From Limnanthes douglasii subsp. nivea (lineage: Eukaryota; Streptophyta; Magnoliopsida; Brassicales; Limnanthaceae): a stretch of DNA of 64,000 bases. The notes below the pieces were generated by a model, which saw nothing but the letters and a program-made list of their open reading frames with translations, ran no database searches and had not been told where the DNA came from. Shown one piece after another: positions 12,389 to 24,504 of the stretch; positions within the stretch are counted from its first letter, which is position 1; every line of letters begins with the position of its first letter. Both the position numbers and the translations under genes were made by a program. Where the stretch lies: the NCBI GenBank assembly GCA_036936605.1, contig JAUPFV010000002.1:334651215-334715214 (forward strand). The letters run 5' to 3'.

Positions 12389-12734
12389 ATGGGGTGGAGC
12401 GTATTTGACAATGCTCATTTACTCAAAGCTGCAAAACATGTGAAGTTTACTAGGCCGGACGATAATACCAATGGGTTTTACGATGAGGTTTTGTGTACGA
12501 TGATACTACACGAATGCCTCCCTCTCGTAGTCGTGAAGATGTATAACTAGTAGACCAATGTTTTTGGTGTTCAACCAACCACCATACATTAGGAATGCGG
12601 CATTCCAATCCTTTGGTTTATTAGTGACAGACTACTTATCTACAGAAATGATGGAATATGTTCAGGATTAAATCGACATGCAAGTGGAAACACGACGTAT
12701 CCTAACCGACAACGGACGCTACGACTTTGAATGA
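12389..12734 (+). pseudogene. Small Myb/SANT-like accessory gene of element A
   Basis: Starts MGWSVFDNAHLLKAAK and continues DNTNGFYDEVLCTM; then the frame shifts (near 12,510) to a basic PSRSR stretch and ends DYLSTEMMEYVQD and GRYDFE before TGA. The same landmarks, in the same order, occur in element B (34.84-35.18 kb) and on the minus strand of C (43.35-42.97 kb): an ED/D-x-HLL start, FF-E-L-K-M-Y in the middle, a basic R-x-R patch, and DYI-x3-M-x-Y near the end. Length would be about 115 residues. It is too short and broken to be certain of a fold; the intact relative in C is the basis for the Myb/SANT proposal. Confidence 0.6.
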
Positions 12735-12959
12735 AGTTATGTTTAATCTTAAGTTATTTATTGGGATATCGCTTCGTCTTCTATGTAACGAATATTTTCA
12801 TTGACAAGTTATCGTCGTTTATTTATGATATTTTACTTAAAGTTTCATAATGTTTGATCGATATAAAATTGGTTTATCATTAATATAAAAACAAAGTACT
12901 AAACCACACAACCCATAAAATGAAGTACAAAACGTTAACAGTACCAAACAACATAAAAC

Positions 12960-15900
12960 GACAAACAACATAAACCTACTAAATAAATTCATCAAGATCA
13001 GTTACTTCTGGGTAGGAATAAATTGCCTTTCGACCTTCGAGCTCCGTATATGTGTTGCATCGACCATTTATTGGTAGCTCCCATGTTGAAGCATCGCCAC
13101 TCCTCAATGCATGCCACGTATGATGTATACGTGCGCAAGGATATCAAGGCTTGATGGATAGCTTTAAAATTAATTAAGCATTAGAATAAGATCTTATTTA
13201 AGACAAGCGTACTGAATATCTAAAGTATGATTCAAATGACTTACATTGACAAAATTATTAGTATCAACAAAACCGAACCCAATTTCACGTCTTTTGGACA
13301 TAATAAGGGTTCACCTCGCAAGAGTAGGAATGTTTGGCTGTAGTTGTGAGACCCTACAAGTGACACAAAATGAACAATGCATTGGAATTTGGTTGAAATA
13401 GCAATAATCAGCTCTGGCATTGTCATCCAATATTTGGGGATGCTGGAGTTTCGTAATAGTTTATAATTTTAGCAACCTTCAAGTATTCTTCTTTACTGTT
13501 ATATATGTTGCTATAAGTTACATAATTGTCCATTAGTTCATCATAAATTGCTCGATATCCACAGTGACCATCCGGCCTAACATCATTTATACGAATTATA
13601 AACGGATGGAAGTGAGTCGAAAACCAATGCAAGAAACCTTTCGGATCATCTATCAGCTGTTTTCCTCTAACAATAGATGATTGTATGTTATTGCTAGCGA
13701 GTGAGGAAATAGAAAAAGTGCGAGGTACTCTAGGTACATCCGCACGAATCGTATTTGCACTTGCAACTGATTTACGGGAGTTCACCTTTGGTGTTTTAAA
13801 CGGATTCGGCACTGATTCTTCACTAGCCTTATCAGCATCTCTAACATGTTCCCAGTGAGATTTATCTCGTTTAGTGGATGCTAAATCGACAACAAGTTTT
13901 TGTTTCACATGTGGATGACCAAGGTGTTTTTACTTCTCCAATGGCTCTAGTAAAGATGATGTCTCTGGATAAACAATATGAAACCATTTCTTGTAGATGT
14001 GTTTTATACGAATTTCGTATTTCGTCTCCATAACATCGATTACAATTTTTTCCAAATCATCTTTTAGAATCTCCATCGTTGTATGGTTCGAATAAGGCTG
14101 TATCTCTAATCTCATCTAGTGGTTGTGGAACGCGTCCAAAGATGCAACTTTTCCATTGTTACGCCAATCACGTATCTGGTGGTAGTATGATATACCGTGT
14201 GTAGATCGTATGGAACATATGCAAACGTCATTGTTTGTATCGTGTTTAACATCCGACCCATCCTTGATAGTGATATTCTTACAATCTTGCACCAATTATA
14301 ATTCTGTATAAAACAGTTCCAACGCCCCATGGGATACCTTGCCTCGGATTTCATTAAACAGTTGTCAACGAATTTATACAGTGCTATGTAACGACTCTTT
14401 TCAAAGGAAGATATAATTACAGCATGCTGGATTTCAACAAGCGAATGTACCCTCACCCAAAATAATTCAAAGTTTAGTTTCTTGTACGTAGGTAACGCTT
14501 CAAGTTGGAATGAGCGCTTTCCACACGGTTATTCGTACAATGTCCCAAATGCATGAAGTTGTTCGTTTTCCAAAAAAACAATTTATCGATGTATTTATAG
14601 AGCCAAGACTTTTCAGTGTATTCAATTGCAATAGGGTATTTTTTGTACTCCGATTTCATCTCAAACCAAGCATGATCAAATTCAATTTCTGATGCCGCAT
14701 ACGCTATCTTATTCCAAGCAGAAACAAATTTCACATGATCACTTTTCTCAAGAAAATACTTCCTTCTTCTCCTTGGACATTTTGGTTTATGTGCCAACGA
14801 CATAACATATGCGTTGTCTTCGGGAATACTACTTTCTATGGCGTTCATCAATGCTAAATCTCTATCGGCCAAAATAACAGATGGTTCTTCAATCCCATGA
14901 ACGAAAATCAATGACCTCAAACATTCTAACACTCAATTGAAGTGGTTTAACTTCTCACCAGACATGTAAGTAAAAGCCACACAGAACGTCAAACCAGTTG
15001 AGGTCAAACCATATCTTATGATCTTATACGTGCTATCCATGATCAACACTATTGGAAATGTCCGCAAAAGATCAACATTAACTGGATGCGCAAATCAAAT
15101 ATCTGTAATAACTTGTCCATTGTCATCACCGGATTTATGCCATTCATAATAATTACGTATCTTAAGCTCCCCCAACATGAACTGTAGGTGTGACCTACCC
15201 GCCTTCTTCAAAACTCAATTTTTCTACCTTGCATTGTAAATAGTACGCATCAAAGAAAAATTATTTTTATTTATCTTCTTAACACCGTTTAATATTTCTC
15301 TAGGGTTGGTTCCCATATATGTTGCCCGCTCAAAAAATTCCGACTCCTCTTCGTTCAAACTGCCTGCGTAAGAATGACCGTCAAATTGTTTTGAACTCTT
15401 GTGGTTGTGAATCTCATATATAACCTCTAACTTCCATAGACCCAGTTCCGCTAATGACCCATATAGCTTAAATTGAGAACCAATTTTTTTGGTCCATGTC
15501 GATTTTTCTTACGATCCTTTTCGGCCACTCTTGGAGTATACTTTCCCAACCTCTAGCACTGGAAAAAATCTGAGGATGTTCCCTACTATCGAATTTATCA
15601 CGGCGCGTCAAATTGATAAGAAAACCATTATATTTTACGGTATTCTTCACCAACTTGATCAATGTTTCTTGCGTATAATACTCGGTGGTGAAGAACACAT
15701 GATTGTAGTCGGCAACAAAATTTTCTTTAGATCTGTGTGCAAAATCTGTTCCCTAGTTAACAGCATCAAAACACGACTCGAAATTAGACATAATATGCTT
15801 ACGGAAAAGGTCAATTTTTTTAAGGGTTGTGCACCACCGGTTCAGGGACTTAGAACCGGTCGTACACGGCCTGTGCACCACCAGTGCATAGGCCACAGAA

Positions 15901-16158
15901 CTGGTGGTGCTGGGCCTCGGTACGATCGGTACTAAGGCCCCAGCACCACCGGTTATGTGGCCTTGCACCGGTGGTGGGTAGGTCGTGTACGGCCAGTTCT
16001 AAGGCCTAGAATCGACCGTAAAAACAGTATGCACCATCGATTACGAAGCCCAAAACCGATGGTACGTAGTGTAACAATGAAGAAGGTTACCTTTTCTGGC
16101 GACTATGGCTCCTTCTCCGACGACATTTCCTTATCTCCGACGACTTCAACTCCTCCAT
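12960..16158 (-). pseudogene. MULE transposase-OTU fusion of element A
   Basis: On the minus strand: possible exon 1 MEELKSSEIRK (16,158-16,091) with donor GTAACC, then an intron holding cluster A3, then exon 2 from about 15,809 (FFTTEYYTQETLIKLV), matching DNFYTKVELIEWI in element C. The MULE core has LRTFPIVLIMDSTYK (about 15,040, first catalytic Asp) and ILADRDLALMNAI (about 14,870, second Asp), then NNRVESAHSNLKRYL (about 14,500). The OTU part (13,908-13,241) has DVRPDGHCGYRAI with the catalytic Cys and QCIVHFVSL, then a frameshift before the His region. A short last exon ends near 12,980. Transposase would cut the element ends; the OTU domain would remove ubiquitin-like modifiers. Many stops and shifts make it dead. 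Confidence 0.75.
15827..16075. repeat. Palindrome cluster A3, in putative intron 1 of MULE gene
   Basis: About 250 bases with GTGCACCACCGGTTC, GAACCGGTCGTAC, GCACCACCAGTGC, CTCGGTACGATCGGTAC, GCACCACCGGTTATG and TTGCACCGGTGGTGG. It shares the ACC-x-GGT/GTGCAC word with A1 and A2. The flanks look like intron edges of the MULE-OTU gene read on the minus strand. Confidence 0.8.
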
Positions 16159-16442
16159 GCTAATCCCTAGTTCCGGTTGAGTCATGATGGATTTTATGTT
16201 TTTCTTCAAAATGAGGTTGATGTTCTTCAAGGTTGTTTGAATTCTGAAGTTGTTTTGTTAAATTTTCAGAAAATGCTACCAATATGTTGTTTGATCTAGT
16301 AAGATTTGTGTTTTTTAGGTATACATAGCCAAATAAATTGTTTTGTAAATTGGGTATACATAGGATATACTTAGTGTTTTTTTACTTAGTGACAATTCAG
16401 TAATTAAATGGAAAAAGTAAAAAAAAAGTCAAAAACGTTTTT

Positions 16443-16458
16443 TAGGTAAACTTAAACC
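16443..16458 (-). repeat. Right inverted terminal repeat of element A
   Basis: Reads GGTTTAAGTTTACCTA on the minus strand, one mismatch from the left end. About 35 bases inside lies AATTGTCACT (minus, 16,388-16,409), a block also seen just inside one end of B and of C. Confidence 0.5.
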
Positions 16459-17339
16459 ACATAAATTTTCATGTTTTAAAAAATACATCATATAATCAAA
16501 AGATATAACATTTTTTTAAGTGGACCTCTTTAAGGGCACTATTCCTTCAATTTGCATTTTGAGAAGATAGATGATGATCTTTTTAAACAACTTAAGTTTG
16601 GCTCTTATGTGTAAGATAAACATCTTCGTGAGTGTTTTCAAGTTATAACATAACTGAAATGATTGACAATAAAACCAAATCATATGATATCAGAATATAT
16701 TCGTTAGAACTTTCATGAATCTTTATAGATTCTTCTTAAACTGAATATTTGTTTATAAATGTTTCCTCTCAAACTCAACATTCTCAATCTCATTATTACT
16801 TCATTTTTCACTTCTCGAGTACGTAGATTTTAATTTTATTAAACAACTCCATTTTGTTACTATATGTAGGATAAACACAATCTTGAGTATCTTCATGTTC
16901 TTACAAAATGATTGACAATGAAACTAAATCATTTGATACATGCGTATCTTTTTTACAACCTTCACGAATCTCTATGAGTTATTCCTCAAAATAAATATTT
17001 GTTTCTAAATTATTTTCTCAAACTCAACATCGTCAAGGAACATTATCGGGATCGTCTCAAATATATTTTTATTGGATGGATGATCAAACATAAAACTCCT
17101 TAAATATTATGAATATCTAATGAAATAATAGCTAACCGTCTCATAGTCTATTTTCTTTTTATTTACCCCAAACATGTAGATGCTTTCAGCTTGGCTTGCA
17201 CCTAATCCAAAGCTCATGTAGGGACTTAATATATGCTTTTATATGATTTATATTTAGAGTTTATGCATCATATATTTAGTTTTTTTACCCTAGAGTGATA
17301 ATGATAGAGTCGAATGACTAATCTTACTTCTCACCATAT
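16459..17339. other. AT-rich spacer, nothing recognised
   Basis: No supported reading frame. Two loosely similar stretches (16,560-16,800 and 16,830-17,040) share phrases such as GATTGACAAT...AAACCAAATCAT and AACATTCTCAATCTCA/AACTCAACATCGTCAA, so an old duplication of about 250 bases is likely. Confidence 0.5.
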
Positions 17340-18500
17340 TCTTAAACATAGTAACCAAGATTGTATACTAGAAGAACTATCCCACACTCCTCTTGGTACA
17401 TTGCAAATTTTTCATGATGCTATTCAAATGAACTTTCAAATCTACAATAGTATTCACCACCACAGACAAATCTGACGCACTTGATACTCTTACCAAGTTG
17501 TTTTCAACCTCAATCTTCAAAATTATAAGCTTGTCTAGATCTTCTCAATTTTCATTAAGGATATAAAAAATTTAGACCACCATTCAAAAAAGTATTAGGG
17601 AGGAGTCCACAAGTATCAATATATATCAACTCCAAGGCTGCTTTCTCTCTATGTGCACTTAACTATTTCACTTTTTTCTTATTCCCTTTATACACTCACT
17701 GCAAACACCAAAATATTTACTAATCAAGGGAACCTAACAAAACTTTAGAAAAAAGCTTATCCATTCTTGGCTTAAAGATATAACTAAGCTATCGTGCGAA
17801 AGATTCTATGAATTTTGAGTCTTACAATCTAGTTTATTATATGCATCTATGTTTTTTTTATGATACTCAATAATGTTTAATATATATAATTTATCATTCA
17901 TTGCGTACTATCTACTGCTTATCACATTCTCATGTAAATAATTAGTTATTTTGTTATTCCTAAAGAGATAAAAATATTTATAGGTGTTTAATACATACAA
18001 ATAGATCAATTTCCTTTTGAAAAAACAATAACTGAAAATCATAAATGGTAAAAACTAATCACAAACTACCCTATACTATAGATGGATATTTGACCATCAT
18101 CGAGGCTTTACATTCTTACTGTACCATGAATAAAAATACAAACATTGGTGGTTGCAAATCGTATCAACCAACCACGTGTTTCTTTCAACTATAACTATAT
18201 TAATTTATGAACAGATCAGAGTTGTGAGATTACTTTTATCTTTAATATAAGCTTGGTGTTTTTCACGCTTCTTTTTGAGATGTCATGTATTCTTTTAACA
18301 GAAACACCAATTTGTAACAAGTGGTTTTTAAGTATTTTTTCTCATGAATTAGAGGCCTTATCATATGCACACTTATATTTTAGTTTCTTTACCTTTTGTC
18401 TAATTAAGAACTCACCATATGCACTTCATAACGTTATTGTTTCAAAGTTTTCTTATCATGCGTATCATGAGAAATCAGATCATTAACTGACCATTTCTCA
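17340..18500 (-). pseudogene. Ty1/copia gag-integrase remnant
   Basis: Minus-strand reading gives, from right to left, a WLVDTICNHQCLYFYS stretch (about 18,190-18,120) like the copia protease region, and a decayed pre-integrase FARxLSYIF (about 17,790). A zinc-region remnant CSECIKG follows (about 17,700), then LELIYIDTCGLLPNTFLNGG (about 17,630-17,570), the start of the copia integrase core whose Asp (Y-I-D) is visible. Frames change repeatedly and no LTRs were found. The family call rests mainly on the integrase phrase. Confidence 0.55.
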
Positions 18501-19979
18501 CACTAACAATTATAAGAATGTTTAAATGTTCTCTAATTATTGTGGAAGATATTAAACCACGAACCATACCACACTTTATTATAAATGCTAATATTAAGTG
18601 CCTTTAACTTTGAGGTGGTCACTAATATATCAAGAATATGTTACCTTGTTATATTTTTATTATAAAACTTCATAACAGACGTTTCAATAAAAACAATGAA
18701 TATCTAGCTTATCATTCTTGGTAAATAATTTCTAATTTGAGTGAGAAACTCAATTACGTGGATGATCTTAGTCAAGACAGCCCCACGAAATGGCAAATGT
18801 ATTCTTTGTTTTACAATTTCCAAACACAAACTCTTGAGAACTATCTTCAGTGATGGGCATGGATTATTTAGTTGTTAATTTCAAGTCAAAATCGCGAGAA
18901 TTAAAATAAAATTATATTTGCTCTTTCCATTGGAAAAACTAACACACAATTAACACCACATAAACATGACATTCATTGACTTATAAATTTTAAAAATGTT
19001 TGAATAGAGATCGAACATGTAAATCATAAACTTGCATCACTAATAAGATACTTTACGGTGATAGTAACATGCTACATCAACTATAAAATCTCCACAAAGA
19101 TGCCGCCATAAATGATCATTTGCCGCAACGGAAATAAAAACTACTATGCTCACATAACTACTCGTTTATAAATATAAATAGGCTTAATTCACCGTATATA
19201 CACTTCTTCTGTTGCAACAATATGATTTCAAAACCGCTCAAAGACCTTAAATTGGTCCTAAAACTTTCCTTCAGTTGATAGTATACACAATCTAACATTC
19301 TTTAGTTCAATCAACAAAATAACGTATGGTTTTAAAACCTAGGCCACACACATATACCTAAAAATCAATAATTAATCCTAAATGTGCATCATTTGTAAGA
19401 AATAAAGTTCCCATGATTTATATAAAAGTTTTTTGGTTTGATATATTTGAACCCTTAGTAAAATATCACACACCGCTATCATTTGTTGTGTTCAATCCAT
19501 TTAAACCCATGTAGACTAAAAAAAATCATAAAGTGTTTGAGTCTTGCATAATCTGCAGAATATAATACTTACGTGACAAACGAATTAACTTTTTTTTTTT
19601 CTTTTGTTTAAATAATTGTTTTTATTCTGATCTTCTAACCAACAACCGTCTTGGATTTTCTTTTAGTGAAACAATATAATTATCCTGTTAAATATGATTA
19701 AAATTAGAGATTAATAGAAAATAATGTATTTTCTTCTTTTGTATTCTCTTCTTCTAGGCGAGAAAAAAAAAACACAAATATTTTTTGTTTCAAAATTAGG
19801 TATGATCGATAACACGTTTATATAAACATGTTTTTATTTTATATATATATACACACGCGTCAATTACAATCTACCTTTATGTTAAGTTGTTGTTGTCAAA
19901 GATTATAATGCTTATTTTTTATATAAACTATCCATAAACTTGTGTTGCTCACCCTTCTACCGTGAATGAGACTCTTCAT
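18501..19979. other. AT-rich spacer, nothing recognised
   Basis: No supported gene. Homopolymer runs (for example near 19,590) and short AT tracts only; a TATATATATACACACGCG stretch lies near 19,840. It may contain old LTR fragments of the neighbouring gypsy gag G2, but no paired copy is visible. Confidence 0.45.
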
Positions 19980-21102
19980 CTTCATTATTTAGTTTGAATT
20001 TGAATTTATTTTCTGGAAGGTCGAGTCATTCTGAAAGACCGACCACGATATGCCCAAAATTACGTTGTATAAATATCGAGCTTCTATAATTATAAACAAG
20101 TATGAAACCGTCTTTTGAAACTCTACTCTCCCAAGGGTAACATCTAACATAACTTCTCCGAATATATTGGCATACATACCCAGTGAATTCAGTTAAGATA
20201 TATTGAGAGGTAATCAAGATTGGAGCACCCTTCATCTTATCATAAATACTATTGTAGAACCGTTGGTAGAGCTTTATTTGTCGATCATGACTCGTTTGAC
20301 TACTACCCCGACCAGCTTCAGTGTAATTAAAATAACATGGTTGTGGGGTTCTAATACTCCTCGTAAATATCCATTGGTGAACCCCAAAATTAGAAATGAA
20401 GTGCAGTAAATGTACGAGGAAGTATGAACTTACTACCAGACTTTTACATATTCCACATGACACTTTCTTAATTTTTTAGTAATTTTAGAGAAGTGATCCC
20501 CGCCGATGATAACACTAATGGTTTTTCTGTTGGGTTCCAGGTTGATATGTTACTGTTCTACTAGTTCAAAAGTTTTGTTGGTATCCAAGACTCCCTGTTC
20601 ATTCGTACCACTGGAGCTTTCCTTTCATGCATTGGAGGAGGATATCTTTCAGCCGATATGTTCTTGGTTTGTATATGCTCTTTTTCTTAACAAAATCCAA
20701 GATATTTCTATCATTAGTCGTATTATGTACCTGATCTTTCAATGCTCAACAATTTCTGGTATAATGACCAATGCCATTGTGAAACTTACATAAGTTATGT
20801 TTGTTTTTGTGATCCTTAGGGGCTTGCAACATTTTCGGCCTTACGTGAGTATATCTTTAGTACGATCATAGATAAATCTTAGATTACTTCTAGATTATCA
20901 GTGATTTTGGTGAATGGTCCTCTAGTTGGACATTGTTATCGTCGAGTATTGTTGTTATTGTTGTTGTTATTCGTGGGATGTAGCGAAGACTACAGACAGA
21001 CTGGTTTCTCTCTCAGGTATCGGAATTGGGTCAAACAGGTACTCAAATCAAATATTTTGACGATCTCGTCAGATTTTAAAACTGTGACTATGTCACAAAG
21101 TT
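19980..21102 (-). pseudogene. Gypsy gag-protease remnant G2, 3' part
   Basis: Read on the minus strand from 21,102: RGPFTKITDNLEVI (about 20,930), then KFHNGIGHYTRNC (about 20,790), a nucleocapsid-like motif aligned with CRYHDDIGHDTNDC of G3. About 150 codons later comes FQKTVSYLFIIIEARYLYNV (about 20,120), the equivalent of FVVMDCPTSYNAIFG in the protease of G3. It is the downstream half of a gag-protease whose upstream half lies at 24,842-26,218; the intervening 3.74 kb is later insertions. Frames are broken throughout. Polymerase domains are absent to the left. Confidence 0.65.
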
Positions 21103-21381
21103 TGATACCCTAATTCGACCTTTAAAGCCTTTGAAAGCCAGTTTTAATATTTTAACATTAATTTTATTTTATTAATTTTATTGTAAAATATTTTTGTAAT
21201 TTCTCTTATTTGGAATTAGGGTTTTGGATAATGATATATAAAGCATCATATACCCTATTTTGTCGTTAGACTTTGATTAATTAGATTGTGGGAATTATTA
21301 ATCTGAGTCTCCTTATTTCTCTACCCTACGGATATAGTCATATCTATTGTTTTCTTTTTCTAATCTTCCGCCGCGTCATCA
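21103..21381 (+). repeat. LTR of a nested plus-strand gypsy element
   Basis: About 279 bases starting TGATACCCTAATTCG and ending CCGCGTCATCA, directly followed by a tRNA-iMet primer site. Its middle (GGAATTAGGGTTTTGG, then AAAGCATCATATACC) matches, in opposite orientation, the three LTRs at 22.8-24.8 kb, so all belong to one LTR family. It interrupts gag G2. Confidence 0.65.
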
Positions 21382-21383
21382 GT

Positions 21384-21395
21384 TGGTATCAGAGC
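21384..21395 (+). promoter_or_regulatory. Primer-binding site, tRNA-iMet type
   Basis: TGGTATCAGAGC, the standard plant iMet primer-binding sequence, two bases after the LTR end. Confidence 0.85.
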
Positions 21396-22785
21396 CCAGC
21401 AATTCCTGCTATGCAAATACAAGAATAATATCCCGGGTACCTCTTAATTTGAAGGCTAGAATAGAAAACGACATCTTCCAGTCAACCTGCACAATTGGAG
21501 GAAGAATTTGCAAATTTATAATTCATTCAGATATCTGTGAGAATCTGATTTCAGAGGAGGTTGTTCAGAATCTAACGTTGAAGACTGAAGCTCTTCCATA
21601 CCCGTACATACTGTCAGGATTGATAGAGTACACCAAGGTAACAGTTTCTAAACACTGTCAAATTGCATTTTCTGTTGGTAATTATAAAGATACATCATGG
21701 TGTGATGTAGTTCCTATGGACGTTTTCCATCTAGTTTTAGGACTTCCATGGCGATTTAAGAAAAATTCTACTTATGATAGTAGAACAAATCGATACAGTT
21801 TTATGAAAGATGGTATCAAGTTTATATTAGTGCCATCTAGAGTAGTGTCTCCAAAACCACCACCAGTTAAGGAGTTTCATGCTCAAATTGCATCAGGTGT
21901 CGATCTTAGCTGTAATGCTAAAACTGTGTCTGACTCCGTGTTTGACAAACCAGTCTATGATAAAAATATTTTTGAAGACGTACTTGGGTCAGTATTTGAC
22001 AAACCAGTCTACGATGAGTATGATGATGAATGGGATGATTAAGATGTAATTAATGTTGAGGAGAAACTTGTAGATCGAGATATTGTCTCAGACTTCAGTA
22101 CACCAGACTACATCGCTTCAGAAGTTTTATTGAAAAAAGACTGCAAAGTAGCAGCTTTTATTGTGGAGATGCATCTTTCATGGATTTTATATTATCCTAA
22201 AATTAAACCTTTGATTCGGTTTTCCGTGGATACATGTTGTCGTATTGGAAAAATAGAAGATTGTCTTTTTGTGTTTGACATTATGAATAAATTGATAAAC
22301 GAAAAGAATAGTGTTTTAATGGATAAAATATTAGGTTTTGTAATAGAATCTGGAGGAGTTTTGGGTGATGGTTGGGGAAATAAAAGAAAGAGTAACAAGT
22401 TAATCTGCTAGCAGAAATATACTCTGAAGAACTTGAGAAGCCATCTACTATGCAACAAAGAGGAATTGTTCCTTTCTGCAAGGGTCTTCATGTGATACAA
22501 CAAGCACAGTATGGAATTGGAAGGACAACAACTTTTTACACGTGTAAGTGGTTGGAGTATATCTTGTTACTGCTAACCACAATAATGTCGAGGACATGGT
22601 AAAAAGAGAAATAAATGAGAAACCACTTCTTTACAAGAGTTGCAGCATTCTGATTCTCACCTCTCACACCCTTGTGTTGGTATCAATTGCAATTGGCGGT
22701 GAATACGATAATGTTTTTCAGTTCTTTCAATGTTTCAACGTTTCAAATTCGAGGTCGAATTCTTCCCAACCGGGGAAGGACAAAC
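21396..22785 (+). pseudogene. Gypsy polyprotein remnant with defective retropepsin
   Basis: Immediately after the primer site, with gag deleted, an ORF to 22,042 reads STCTIGGRICKFIIHSDICE, then KVTVSKHCQIAFSVG, WCDVVPMDVFHLVLGLPW and SRTNRYSFMKDGIKFILVP. This is the aspartic protease of plant gypsy elements; it would cut the polyprotein. The active-site triad, normally DSG in the IIDSGS context, reads HSD, so the catalytic Asp is gone. A duplicated SVFDKPVYD (about residues 197 and 216) follows. RT, RNase H and integrase are missing; the segment ends with a polypurine tract CGGGGAAGGA (22,771-22,780). Then comes an LTR in the opposite orientation instead of the expected 3' LTR. Confidence 0.7.
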
Positions 22786-23121
22786 TGATAACGCGACGGA
22801 AATAGAAGAAGAAACAACGATAGATGAAACCCTAATTCAAGGATAACATGATGAAACCATAATCTAAGGGTAACAAAGATTGTAATTTTCAGAGATAAAA
22901 ATATATTATTCCAAAAACTTAAAATAAATTAAGGTATATGAGGCTTTACATAATAGCTTCTCAAAACCCTAAATTAGAATACAAGGAAATAAAATAAATA
23001 TTCTAAAATAAAATAAAATAAAACCTTAATATAATTGGATTTGATTTGAATAATATAAGATATTTGAATAAAATAAAATAAAATAAAAAAGGTTTGTATT
23101 TAGACTTTCTGGGCTACATCA
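22786..23121 (-). repeat. Array LTR 1
   Basis: On the minus strand starts TGATGTAGCCCAG and ends GTCGCGTTATCA. It lies right after the polypurine tract of the opposite-strand element, with no primer site on its left. Confidence 0.8.
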
Positions 23122-23642
23122 TCCTCCCCTAGTTGACAAGAATTCGTCCTCGAATTCACAGCACCATCACCATCAACAACCAAAATTATTTTATTTTTTT
23201 CAATTGTGAGATTGGGAATTATAATTGTCAACCTTTTCGGAATAAGATAAATTCTTCTCGAGTGTTCCTTATTCGAAGTCACATTGAAGCCATCCAGTTG
23301 ATGAAAAAAAATTGTTTCGAAAACTTTTTCATAACCTGAAGACAACATCCCCATGTCCAGTTGATGAAAAAAATACTTTTGAAAACCTCTTCATAGTCTG
23401 AGATGGCATCTCGATAAGAAAGTTTTACCTTGATCCGAAGATTGATAGCCAATTTAAACTCATTCTGTAACTGGTCAATACGATCGTCTATCGAATCGCC
23501 TGATGTGTCCCCGCATACCAAACGATCTTCGAGATATTCATGACCATAGATGTGGTTCTCTTCTTTAAACCTTGAATAAGATGAACTAAGGATTCAGAAA
23601 CATGCTTGCCCCGTAACAGGAACTGAGGCTCTGATACCAAAC
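23122..23642 (-). pseudogene. Array internal segment 1, gag-like ORF
   Basis: Minus-strand ORFs read MVCGDTSGDSIDDRIDQLQ, then EFKLAINLRIKVKLSYRDAI, a short charged N-terminal gag-like stretch. It is followed by a direct repeat of about 42 bases (EEVFKSIFFINW versus KFSKQFFFINW) and then NSRTNSCQLGEDDVA, which matches the C-terminal tail of the polyprotein of the plus-strand element. So 5' and 3' pieces are joined, with the middle deleted. The primer site is at 23,628-23,639. Confidence 0.6.
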
Positions 23643-23977
23643 TGATAACGCGACGACAATAGAAAAAGAAACAACGATAGAAGAAACTCTAATTCAAGGA
23701 TAACATGATGAAACCCTAATCTAAGGGTAACAAAGATTGAAATTTTCAGAGTTAAAAAATATATTATTCTAAAAACTTAAAATAACTTAAGGCATATGAG
23801 GCTTTATATAATAGCTTCTCAAAACCCTAAATTAGAATACAAGGAAATAAAATAAATATTCTAAAATAAAATAAAATCAAATCTTAATATAATTTGATTT
23901 GATTTGAATACTATAAGATATTTGAATAAAATAAATTAAAAAAAAATGTTTGTGTTTAGACTTTCTGGGCTACATCA
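23643..23977 (-). repeat. Array LTR 2 (shared by two units)
   Basis: Same ends as LTR 1. A primer site lies on its left (23,628-23,639) and a polypurine tract on its right (23,978-23,987), so it serves as 5' LTR of one unit and 3' LTR of the other. Confidence 0.8.
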
Positions 23978-24504
23978 TCTCCCCCTCGTTGACAAAAATT
24001 GGTCCTCGAATTCACAGCACCATCACCATCAGCAACCAAAATTATTTTATTTTATTTTTTCCAATTGTTACATTGGGAATTATAATTGTCAAACTTATCG
24101 AAATAATATAAATTCGTCTCGAGTGCTCCTTATTTGAAGTCACATTAAAGCAAACCAGTTGATGAAAAAAAATTGGTTTCGAAAACTTTTTCATAACCTG
24201 AAGAAAACATCCCCATGTCCAGTTGATGAAAAACTTAGTTTTGAAAACCTCTTCATAGTCTGAGATGACATCTCGATAAGCAAGTTTTACCTTGATCCGC
24301 CGATTGATAGCCAATTTAAACTCCTTCTGTAACTGGTCAACATGATCGTCTATCGAATCGCCTGATGTGTCCCCGCATACCAAACGATCTTCGAGATATT
24401 CATGACCATAGATGTTGTTCTCTTCTTTAAACCTTGAATAAGATGAACTAAGGATTCAGAAACATGCTTGCCCCGTAATAGGAACTGAGGCTCTGATACC
24501 AAAC
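23978..24504 (-). pseudogene. Array internal segment 2, gag-like ORF
   Basis: Near-copy of internal segment 1. The ORF 24,383-24,042 begins MVCGDTSGDSIDDHVDQLQ and keeps the same duplicated FFINW repeat in one open frame of 113 codons. The primer site is at 24,490-24,501 and the polypurine tract next to LTR 2. Differences from segment 1 are scattered substitutions and small indels. Confidence 0.6.

Larger units (their letters stand above)
8522..16458. mobile_element. MULE/PMD composite element A
   Basis: An element of about 7.9 kb with a PMD gene entering from the left (plus), a MULE-OTU gene entering from the right (minus) and a small Myb/SANT-like gene between. It is bounded by matching inverted ends (GGTTTAAGTTTAYCTA at 8,522 and, inverted, at 16,443). 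It also carries three clusters of imperfect palindromes (9.02-9.20, 11.86-12.2 and 15.83-16.08 kb) sharing an ACCATTGGT-type core. The layout is the same as in B and C, inverted. Nine-base target duplications expected for MULEs are not visible beside the proposed ends, so the true termini may be slightly further out. PMD and transposase genes both carry stops, so the copy is probably immobile by itself. Confidence 0.7.
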
